DNA from: Streptosporangiaceae bacterium
GTDB lineage: Bacteria; Actinomycetota; Actinomycetes; Streptosporangiales; Streptosporangiaceae
Length of the DNA: 5,912 nt
NCBI GenBank assembly: GCA_025934635.1
Contig: JAICWX010000448.1
Location: forward strand, 1 to 5,912
Reading direction: 5' to 3'
A program made the translations under genes and the position numbers. The stretch's first letter is position 1. The number at the start of each line of letters is the position of its first letter. This document shows positions 1 to 5,600 of the stretch, piece by piece. The notes beneath the pieces were generated by a model. It was not told where the DNA came from. It did not search any database and saw only the letters and a program-made list of their open reading frames with translations.

Positions 1-11
1 CCATGTAACCC

Positions 12-52
12 GGCGCCTGCGGCGCGGGGCGACCTGGCGCCTGCGGCGCGGG
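12..52. repeat. Two tandem GC-rich direct repeats, each able to form a hairpin
   Basis: The 17-bp unit GGCGCCTGCGGCGCGGG occurs exactly at 12-28 and again at 36-52, a period of 24 bp. Each copy contains GCGCC-TGC-GGCGC (13-25 and 37-49), a 5-bp perfect stem with a 3-nt loop. A TAA lies at 6-8, so an upstream + strand gene could end there and these hairpins could be its 3' end or terminator region. There is no T-tract, so a canonical intrinsic terminator is not supported. The 24-bp period is also a multiple of three, so the repeat could be part of an upstream coding sequence cut by the window edge. Confidence 0.6.
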
Positions 53-91
53 CTCGGGCACACCGGCAAGCTACCACGCGGGCCGGCCGGT

Positions 92-123
92 CCTATCCGC
101 TCCAGGGCTCAACCCCGGATAGG
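92..123 (+). promoter_or_regulatory. Inverted repeat / hairpin in the rimP leader
   Basis: CCTATCCG (92-99) is perfectly complementary to CGGATAGG (116-123), giving an 8-bp stem around a 16-nt loop. Inside the loop, GGG (105-107) could pair with CCC (113-115). It lies about 30 nt upstream of the rimP ribosome binding site. It could be an RNA leader hairpin or a DNA operator. The 3' arm contains the only SD-like bases in front of the possible leader ORF at 126, so folding could mask them. TAGGCT (120-125) also resembles an actinobacterial -10 box, but no -35 is convincing. The structure is seen in the sequence; the function is inferred. Confidence 0.4.
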
Positions 124-125
124 CT

Positions 126-164
126 ATGTCCCAATCCCGCAGGTCGTGGACGAGGAGGTCGTGA
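126..164 (+). CDS. Possible 12-codon leader ORF overlapping the rimP start
   Basis: ATG at 126 opens a 12-codon frame (MSQSRRSWTRRS). Its TGA stop at 162-164 shares its last base with the rimP ATG (TGATG). The rimP Shine-Dalgarno AGGAGG (153-158) is read in this frame as two consecutive AGG arginine codons, which are normally rare in high-GC actinobacteria. Only weak SD-like bases (GGATAGG, 117-123) precede it, and they lie in the 3' arm of a hairpin. It could couple translation into rimP or it could be chance. No homologue is recognised. Confidence 0.25.
   Translation: MSQSRRSWTRRS
153..158 (+). promoter_or_regulatory. Ribosome binding site deciding the rimP start
   Basis: A perfect AGGAGG ends 5 nt before ATG 164, which is good spacing. 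The in-frame GTG codons at 146 (upstream of the SD) and 161 (only 2 nt after it) are much less plausible, so ATG 164 is chosen. Confidence 0.75.
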
Positions 165-778
165 TGCCAGGAGGCCAGCGTCACGCGCCCAAAGCCGGCC
201 AATCTAAGGCCAGCCAGTCCAAACCGGGCCAGTCCAAACCGGGCCAGTCCAAGGCCGGCCAGTACCGGCCCCGCCCGGCCGCGGCCGGCGGGTCGGTCGA
301 CGAGAGCAAGATCGCGGACGTCATCGGTCCCGTGATTGCTGCGGCCGGAATGGACCTGGAGTCGGTCCGGGTCAGCGCCGCGGGACGGCGCCGCGTGCTG
401 CGGGTGGTGGTGGACAGCGACCAGGGGGTGAGCCTGGATGACGCCGCGACCATCAGCCGCCAGCTGTCCGCCGCGCTCGACAGCGCGCCGGTGATGGGCG
501 ACTTCCCGTACACTCTCGAGGTCTCGTCGCCCGGCGTAGACCGCCCGCTGACCGATCCGAGGCACTGGCGCCGCTCGGTGGGACGCCTGGTGCAGGTGGC
601 CGCCGGGGAAGCCGGCACCGTCACCGGCCGCGTCGTCGCGGCCGACTCGGACGAGGTGACGCTGGACGTCGGGGGTGACCGCCGCCGGTTCGGCTATGCC
701 ACGCTGGGGGCCGGCGCCGTCCAGGTGGAGTTCGGGCACCCGCAAACGGAGCTTGGAGCGACCCGCGATGGACATTGA
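164..778 (+). CDS. rimP: Ribosome maturation factor RimP, with an N-terminal repeat extension
   Basis: 204 residues. RimP binds the free 30S subunit and is needed for its late assembly in the cytoplasm. The family signature [12 protein letters not shown] is at residues 118-129. The N-terminal alpha/beta domain spans about 46-130, and the C-terminal Sm/SH3-like beta domain about 135-191. E. coli RimP is about 150 residues; the excess here is mainly an N-terminal segment of about 45 residues holding five tandem pentapeptides ([25 protein letters not shown]; residues 11-35), probably disordered and basic. The start at ATG 164 follows AGGAGG at 153-158. The 3' end overlaps nusA by 11 nt (768-778), which suggests translational coupling. 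The family call is secure from the signature and gene order. The role of the extension is unknown. Confidence 0.95.
   Translation: MPGGQRHAPKAGQSKASQSKPGQSKPGQSKAGQYRPRPAAAGGSVDESKIADVIGPVIAAAGMDLESVRVSAAGRRRVLRVVVDSDQGVSLDDAATISRQLSAALDSAPVMGDFPYTLEVSSPGVDRPLTDPRHWRRSVGRLVQVAAGEAGTVTGRVVAADSDEVTLDVGGDRRRFGYATLGAGAVQVEFGHPQTELGATRDGH
194..268 (+). repeat. Five tandem 15-bp repeats inside rimP
   Basis: Five in-frame 15-bp units encode [20 protein letters not shown] and AGQYR. The third and fourth units differ only at the last base (AAA versus AAG). The segment uses AAA/AAG lysine and Gln codons more than the rest of the gene and is locally less GC-rich. It looks like replication-slippage expansion of a disordered basic tail. 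Confidence 0.85.
755..758 (+). promoter_or_regulatory. Ribosome binding site for nusA, inside rimP
   Basis: GGAG ends 9 nt before ATG 768 and lies in the last codons of rimP. It supports 768 rather than the longer in-frame ATG at 675, which would extend NusA into rimP with residues unlike the family N-terminus. Confidence 0.6.
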
Positions 779-2054
779 CCTGAGCGTCTTGCGCAGTCTG
801 GAAAGCGAGAAGGACATCTCGCTCGACCAGGCCATCAAGGCCATCGAAGACGCCCTGCTCGTCGCCTACCACAAGTCCGAGGGCGCGTCGTCGGGCGCGC
901 GCGTGGAGGTGGACAGGAAGAGCGGGCACGTCACCGTGTGGGCCGTCCAGGCCGGCGCGGACGGTACCCCGGAGCGTGAGTACGACGACACCCCGGCCGG
1001 CTTCGGCCGGATCGCCGCGACCACCGCCCGGCAGGTGATCCTGCAGCGCCTGCGCGACGTCGAGGACGAGCTCACCTTCGGCGAGTACGCGGGCCGCGAG
1101 GGCGACATCGTGCCCGGGGTGATCCAGCAGGGCAAGGACCCGCGGACCGTGCTGGTCGACCTGGGCAAGCTGGAGGCGGTGCTGCCGCCCGCCGAGCAGG
1201 TGCCCGGCGAGCGCTACGTCCACGGCGAGCGGATCCGCTGCTACGTGCTGCACGTGCGCAAGGGGCACCGCGGGCCTTCGGTCACCCTCTCCCGTACCCA
1301 CCCGGGCCTGGTGAAGAAGCTGTTCGCGATGGAGGTGCCGGAGATCGCGGCGGGCGACGTGGAGATCGTCGCGATCGCCCGCGAGGCCGGGCACCGGACC
1401 AAGATCGCGGTCCGGTCGCACCGGCCGGGCATCAACGCCAAGGGCGCCTGCATCGGCCCGGTGGGCAGCCGGGTCCGGAACGTGATGACCGAGCTGCACG
1501 GCGAGAAGATCGACATCGTCGACTACTCCGACGAACCGGCTGACTTCGTGGCCAACGCGCTGTCCCCGGCCCGGGTGAGCCGGGTCCACGTGGTGGACGC
1601 GGCGGCCCGGGAGGCCCAGGTCATCGTGCCCGATTACCAGCTGTCGCTGGCGATCGGCAAGGAAGGGCAGAACGCCCGGCTGGCGGCCAGGCTCACCGGC
1701 TGGCGCATCGACATCAGGTCCGACGCGGCCCCGGCCGGCGACGGGCCGCCGGGTCCGGCCGGTGACGGGGCAGCGCCCCCCGCCGCCTCGGCCGGCAGCC
1801 GGACCGCACCGGCCGGCGGCCGGGCCCCGTCCACGGGCAGCCGGCCCGCCTCGGCTGGCACCCGGAACCCATCGGCCGGCAGCCGGACCTCGGCCGGCAG
1901 CCGGGGCGCTTCAGCGGGCACCCGGTCGGCCTCAGCGGGCACCCGGTCGGCCCCGGCCGGCAGCCGGGGCGTCCCCGCCGAAGGGCGGACGGCTCCGGCC
2001 GGCGGCCCGGCGATCTCGTCATCGGCCGGCCCGGCGCCGCAGGCCTCCGAATAG
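768..2054 (+). CDS. nusA: Transcription termination/antitermination factor NusA, with a long C-terminal repeat tail
   Basis: 428 residues. NusA binds RNA polymerase and nascent RNA, promoting pausing and hairpin-dependent termination, and acts in rRNA antitermination complexes. The N-terminal RNAP-binding domain spans about 1-105 (starting [18 protein letters not shown]). The S1 domain spans about 108-178. KH1 has its GxxG loop GPVG at 230-233, and KH2 has [17 protein letters not shown] at 296-312 with GxxG GKEG (297-300). Ordered sequence stops near residue 318. The gammaproteobacterial acidic repeats are absent, as is usual in actinobacteria, whose NusA is about 340-350 residues. Here about 110 further residues rich in Ser, Ala, Gly, Arg and Pro follow. 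ATG 768 overlaps the rimP stop by 11 nt. The family call is certain; the function of the tail is unknown. Confidence 0.97.
   Translation: MDIDLSVLRSLESEKDISLDQAIKAIEDALLVAYHKSEGASSGARVEVDRKSGHVTVWAVQAGADGTPEREYDDTPAGFGRIAATTARQVILQRLRDVEDELTFGEYAGREGDIVPGVIQQGKDPRTVLVDLGKLEAVLPPAEQVPGERYVHGERIRCYVLHVRKGHRGPSVTLSRTHPGLVKKLFAMEVPEIAAGDVEIVAIAREAGHRTKIAVRSHRPGINAKGACIGPVGSRVRNVMTELHGEKIDIVDYSDEPADFVANALSPARVSRVHVVDAAAREAQVIVPDYQLSLAIGKEGQNARLAARLTGWRIDIRSDAAPAGDGPPGPAGDGAAPPAASAGSRTAPAGGRAPSTGSRPASAGTRNPSAGSRTSAGSRGASAGTRSASAGTRSAPAGSRGVPAEGRTAPAGGPAISSSAGPAPQASE
1788..2009 (+). repeat. Degenerate [ST]AG[ST]R repeat tract encoding the NusA tail
   Basis: Residues about 341-414 of NusA consist of roughly ten degenerate 6-8 residue units built on SAGSR, SAGTR, TGSR, AGGR and AEGR, each carrying one Arg. 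At DNA level the units share GCCGGCAGCCGG and GCGGGCACCCGG cores. The best-conserved pair is an exact 21-bp tandem duplication (1911-1931 and 1932-1952), both copies encoding SAGTRSA. The tract is in frame throughout and ends shortly before the stop. It is predicted to be disordered and positively charged. Confidence 0.85.
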
Positions 2055-2189
2055 GGCTCGTTACCCTCCAGGACTCCCCAGGCAGCTGCCCCGGCGGCCG
2101 CTCCGCCTCACCAGCCCACCCATGTCCCGGTCCGGCGCAGTTCCCGGCCGGTATTACCGACCGCCGGACGCGGTAGACTTAAGGACGCA
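2055..2189 (+). promoter_or_regulatory. nusA-ylxR intergenic region with a candidate promoter
   Basis: This 135-nt gap holds a perfect 10-bp palindrome GGCAGCTGCC (2081-2090), an 11-nt near-palindrome CGGTA-T-TACCG (2149-2159), and TAGACT (2174-2179), which fits the actinobacterial -10 pattern TANNNT. Transcription starting about 7 nt after TAGACT would give a nearly leaderless ylxR mRNA. No good -35 is present: TTACCG at 2154-2159 leaves only 14 nt of spacer. The promoter is inferred, not shown. No terminator with a T-tract follows nusA, so read-through is likely. Confidence 0.35.
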
Positions 2190-2483
2190 ATGGCCATGCG
2201 AGCCGAGCGGCATGCCCCGGATACGCCTGTGACGCGTACCTGTGTAGGCTGCAAGGAGCGTGTGGTTAAGTCCAGTCTGCTTCGCCTCGTAGCAGCTGGG
2301 GACGTCATCCAGCCCGACCCGTCGGCCCGGCTGCCTGGCCGGGGTGCGTACCTGCATCCCAGCCCGGCGTGTCTGGACCTGGCGCGGCGGCGACGGGCGT
2401 TCCCCCGGGCCTTGCGCACCACGGGACCGCTCAGCCTCGATCCGCTGGCTGAGTATCTTTGCGGTGTATCAGACCTGGAATAG
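2190..2483 (+). CDS. ylxR: YlxR/RnpM family RNA-binding protein (DUF448)
   Basis: 97 residues, typical for the family. The two YlxR signatures are present: RTCVGCKER at 16-24, and LPGRGAYLHPSPACLDLA at 48-65 followed by a basic stretch (RRRRAFPRALR, 66-76). The Bacillus member has been reported to bind the RNase P RNA and modulate RNase P (hence RnpM), and the conserved nusA-ylxR-infB context fits an RNA-linked role. Acting on RNase P in this organism is inference. The start is ambiguous. AAGGA (2181-2185) is 4 nt from ATG 2190 and 10 nt from the in-frame ATG 2196, so the protein may be 95 residues. Unlike its three neighbours it has no low-complexity extension. Confidence 0.93.
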   Translation: MAMRAERHAPDTPVTRTCVGCKERVVKSSLLRLVAAGDVIQPDPSARLPGRGAYLHPSPACLDLARRRRAFPRALRTTGPLSLDPLAEYLCGVSDLE

Positions 2484-2499
2484 CATTACTGGGGCAATG

Positions 2500-2522
2500 A
2501 GCCTGGCTGGGCTGCAGGCTTT
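2500..2522 (+). terminator. Weak terminator- or attenuator-like stem-loop after ylxR
   Basis: AGCCTG (2500-2505) pairs with CAGGCT (2515-2520) around a 9-nt loop. The stem's final T is followed by TT and then AA. It starts 17 nt after the ylxR stop. The short T run makes it at best a leaky terminator, since infB must also be expressed. Confidence 0.25.
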
Positions 2523-2566
2523 AACGCTAGTAAGGAATACCTGTCGGAAAGCAGGTCGAGAAGCTG

Positions 2567-2609
2567 ATGAGCGCTCGATGAGCACGCGGCGATGATCACC
2601 ATAGGCTGA
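2567..2609 (+). promoter_or_regulatory. Chain of three overlapping micro-ORFs (MSAR, MSTRR, MITIG) upstream of infB
   Basis: ATG 2567 reads M-S-A-R-stop (TGA 2579-2581). ATG 2578 overlaps that stop as ATGA and reads M-S-T-R-R-stop (TGA 2593-2595). ATG 2592 overlaps that stop, again as ATGA, and reads M-I-T-I-G-stop (TGA 2607-2609). The three lie in three different frames. The first two share GATGAGC at the start, and both junctions are CGATGA. SD-like purines before the first are weak (GAGAAG, 2558-2563). The last stop abuts a strong hairpin at 2610. ATGA overlaps are the usual geometry for termination-reinitiation coupling. From memory, not verified here, Streptomyces infB leaders carry a similar MSTR-type chain. 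Translation of these ORFs is inferred. Confidence 0.45.
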
Positions 2610-2639
2610 GGCCCGCCCGGAGCACGCTCTGCCCGGGCC
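2610..2639 (+). promoter_or_regulatory. Strong GC hairpin in the infB leader
   Basis: GGCCCG (2610-2615) pairs with CGGGCC (2634-2639), with an inner GAG/CTC stem (2620-2622 with 2627-2629) around CACG. It starts on the base after the last micro-ORF stop and ends 34 nt before the infB SD. There is no T-tract, so it is not a canonical terminator. GGGCC at 2666-2670 could compete for the 5' arm and give an alternative fold close to the SD. The pairing is visible in the sequence; any switching is inference. Confidence 0.5.
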
Positions 2640-2673
2640 AGGGTCCGGTAGTGGTCCAGGGGACTGGGCCGAG

Positions 2674-2679
2674 AAGGAG
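2674..2679 (+). promoter_or_regulatory. Ribosome binding site of infB
   Basis: AAGGAG ends 4 nt before the GTG start at 2684. It fixes the start, because the encoded [15 protein letters not shown] is the standard IF2 N-terminus. Confidence 0.8.
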
Positions 2680-2683
2680 CGTA

Positions 2684-5600
2684 GTGGCGAAGGTCCGGGT
2701 TTACGAACTCGCGAAGGAGTTCGGTGTCGAGAGCAAGGCCGTCATGGACCAGCTCAAGGAAATGGGCGAGTTCGTACGGTCAGCATCCTCGACGATTGAG
2801 GCGCCTGTAGTCCGGCGGCTCAAGGAAGCATTCTCCGCCGGCAAGGCGGAACAGCCAGCACATTCAGGCCAGCGGTCGCAGGGACCGAGGCCGTCCGCGC
2901 CGCGTCCGGGTGGCGGGCCGCGGCCCGATGCCCCCCCGGTGGGCCGTGAGGACCGGCCAGCCGCGGCGGCTCCGGCCGGCGGGACGACATCCCCGCCTGC
3001 CGCCAGCCCGGCGCCGGTCGGGTTGGCCAACGGCTCGGCCGAGCGGGCCGCGGCGCCAGACGGCGCCGCCGGGACCGCCACGGCTCCCGACGCCGGCCGC
3101 CCGCTGCCGCCGGTCCCGCAGACGCCGGCCTCCCGGCCCGGTCCCGGGATCCCGGCCGACCCCCGGCCGCAGGGTCCCCAGGCCACGCCGGCTGCCCCCG
3201 GCGCCCCGCGAGTGCCCGGGTCGTCGAGGCCCGCGGCTACCCCGGCCGACTTCCGCAGCCCGGGCGGCACGACCGCCCCCGGGCAGGGCCGTCCCGGCCC
3301 CCGCCCCGGAGCACCCGGCGCACCCGGAACGCCCGGAGTACCCGGAGTACCCGGAGCGTCCAGCGCGCCCGGCGCCCCGGGTGGTCAGCGTCCTGGCAGC
3401 CAGGAACGAGGCGGCCAGGACCGAGGCCCGGGCAGCCGTTCGGACCAGCCCGGCCAGGGTTCCCGGCCGTCCACGCCGCGCCCGCAGGGCCCCGGCGGCG
3501 CCCGCCCGGGTGCTCCCCGGCCGGGTGGTCCCGGCCCGCGTCCGGGCGCCCCGCGTCCCGGCCCGCGGCCCGGCAACAACCCGTTCAGCTCGACGGCGAC
3601 CGGCATGGGGTCGGCGCCGCCGCCCCGGCCGCAGGCTCCGGGCGCGCCCGGAGCCGGTCGCGACCGTGACGGCGGTCCGCGTCCCGGTGGTCCGGGCGGT
3701 CCCGGCGGTCCGCGTCCGGCTGGCCGCGGTCCCGGCGGTCCGCGTCCCGGCATGTCCGACGGCGGTCCGCGTCCCGGTGGTCCGGGTGGCCCGCGTCCTG
3801 GCGGTCCCCGGCCGAGCCCGATGAACATGCCTTCCCGGCCGGCGCCTTCCGGCACCGGGCGGAGCGGTCCCGGCGGCGGCCCCGGCCGCGGCGGTCCCGG
3901 CGGCGGCCCCGGTGGTCGTCCTGGTGGCGGTCCCGGTGGTCGTCCCGGTGGTCCCGGCGGCGGCGCGCGGACCGGTACCGGCGGTCCCGGTGGCGGTCCG
4001 CCCCGGGCCGGCGCGGGCGGCGGTCCGCCTCGTCCGGGTGGCGGCGGCCGTGGCCGCAGCGGTACCCAGGGTGCGTTCGGCCGTCCCGGCGGACGCCCGT
4101 CGCGGGGCCGGAAGTCGAAGAAGCAGCGTCGTCAAGAGTTCGACAACATGCAGGCGCCGACGATCGGCGGCGTGCAGATCCGGCCAGGTAACGGCCAGGT
4201 GGTCCGGCTGAGCCGGGGCGCGAGCCTGGCTGACTTCGCCGATAAGATCGACGCCAACCCCGCGTCGCTGGTCCAGGTCATGCTGGGGCTCGGCGAGATG
4301 GTGACCGCGACCCAGTCGGTCAACGACGAGACACTCCAGCTGCTCGGAAACTACCTGAACTACAACATCCAGGTAGTTTCGCCCGAGGAAGAGGACCGCG
4401 AGCTGCTCGAGTCGTTCGACATCGAGTTCGGCGAGGACGAGGGCGACGAGGGTGACCTGGTGGCCCGCCCGCCGGTGGTCACGGTCATGGGTCACGTCGA
4501 CCACGGCAAGACCAAGCTGCTCGACGCGATCAGGCACACCAACCTGCAGGCGCGCGAGGCCGGCGGCATCACCCAGCACATCGGCGCGTACCAGGTGACC
4601 ACCGAGGTGGACGGCGAAGAGCGCAAGATCACCTTCATCGACACCCCGGGTCACGAGGCCTTCACGGCCATGCGGGCCCGCGGAGCCGAGACCACCGACC
4701 TGGTGGTCCTGGTGGTCGCGGCCGACGACGGCGTGAAGCCGCAGACGACCGAGGCGCTGAACCACGCGCAGGCGGCGGGCGTGCCGATCGTCGTGGCGGT
4801 CAACAAGGTCGACAAGGAGGGGGCCGACCCGCAGCGGGTGCGGGCCCAGCTCACCGAGTACGGCCTGGTCGCCGAGGAGTTCGGCGGTGACACGCAGTTC
4901 GTGGACGTGTCCGCGACCAAGCGGATCGGCATCGAGAGCCTGCTCGAGGCGATCGTCCTGACCGCCGACGCCTCCCTCGACCTGCGGGCCAACCCGAACC
5001 AGGACGCCCAGGGCGTGGCCATCGAGGCGCACCTGGACAAGGGTCGTGGTCCGGTCGCCACCGTGCTGGTCCAGCGCGGCACGCTGCACGTCGGCGACTC
5101 GATCGTGGCCGGCGAAGCGTTCGGCCGGGTCCGGGCCATGCTGGACGAGAACTACGAGCCGATCTCCGAGGCTCCGCCGTCCCGTCCGGTTCAGGTGCTC
5201 GGCCTGACCGCCGTGCCCGGCGCCGGTGACAACTTCCTGGTTGTCTCCGACGACCGGATGGCCAGGCAGATCGCCGAGCGGCGGGAGGCGCGCGAGCGCG
5301 TCGCCCAGTTCGCCCAGGGCCGCCGCCGGGTCACGCTCGAGGACCTCGACCAGGCGTTCAAGGCGGGCGAGCGCGAGGAACTGCTCCTCATCATCAAGGG
5401 TGACGTGTCCGGTTCGGTCGAAGCCCTCGAGGACGCACTGCTCAAGCTGGACGTCGGCGAAGAGGTCAGCCTGCGCGTGATCGGCCGCGGCGTCGGCGCG
5501 ATCACCCAGGACGACGTGAACCTGGCCATCGCGTCCGACGCGGTGATCATCGGCTTCAACGTCCGTCCGGCCGAACGGGCCGGCGAACTGGCCCGGCGCG

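Larger units (their letters stand above)
2484..2683 (+). promoter_or_regulatory. Structured infB leader (ylxR-infB intergenic)
   Basis: This 200-nt gap contains, in order: a 6-bp stem-loop AGCCTG/CAGGCT (2500-2520) followed by TT; a 5-bp stem ACCTG/CAGGT (2539-2556); three overlapping micro-ORFs (2567-2609); a strong GC hairpin (2610-2639); a small GTCC-AGG-GGAC hairpin (2654-2664); and the infB SD. The first 120 nt are visibly less GC-rich than the flanking genes. Its length and ordered elements suggest a cis-acting control region for infB at transcription or translation level. It could also simply be a processing spacer. No known riboswitch class was recognised. Confidence 0.5.
2849..4111 (+). 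other. Low-complexity linker of IF-2, probably disordered
   Basis: This part of infB encodes about 420 residues made mostly of Gly, Pro, Arg and Ala, with Ser, Thr and Gln. Composition drifts along it: Ala/Pro/Thr-rich at first (about 56-200), collagen-like at 209-224, Pro/Arg/Gly-rich to about 320, then GGP, PGG and GR-rich repeats to about 466. It has no hydrophobic segments or Cys. Linkers of this type between the IF2_N domains are known in actinobacteria; length and sequence vary freely. It also generates long spurious open frames on both strands. Confidence 0.8.

Noticed and set aside
675..767. Upstream in-frame extension of NusA to ATG 675
   Set aside because: The added residues do not resemble NusA, the region is coding for rimP in another frame, and ATG 768 has an SD and gives the standard N-terminus.
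621..1589. 322-codon - strand frame opposite nusA
   Set aside because: It is antisense to the S1/KH core of NusA, His/Arg/Ala-rich in the usual shadow pattern, with no family motifs.
1762..2232. 156-codon + strand frame across the nusA tail and the intergenic gap
   Set aside because: It is a Pro/Arg-rich out-of-frame shadow of the nusA repeat that runs into ylxR, with no SD or domain.
2534..2557. GGAAT-N16-GTC, resembling an ECF sigma-factor promoter before infB
   Set aside because: Spacing and -10 bases are only a loose match, and such short motifs arise often by chance.
2497..2595. 32-codon ORF (ATG 2497) in frame with the micro-ORF MSTRR
   Set aside because: Only weak SD-like GGGG precedes it and the residues show no recognisable pattern. 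I prefer the three short ORFs, though a leader peptide reading is not excluded.
2610..2639. Intrinsic terminator before infB
   Set aside because: The stem is strong but no T-tract follows (AGGGTCC), and termination here would silence infB.
2910..3824. 304-codon + strand frame inside the infB linker
   Set aside because: It is an out-of-frame shadow of the Gly/Pro repeat, rich in Arg and Pro, with no SD and no recognisable domain.
2864..5089. 741-codon open frame on the - strand opposite infB
   Set aside because: It lies entirely antisense to infB, whose + frame has an SD, an IF2 N-terminus and all G motifs. The product is repetitive Arg/Thr/Ala/Gly, as expected from GC-rich codon shadowing.
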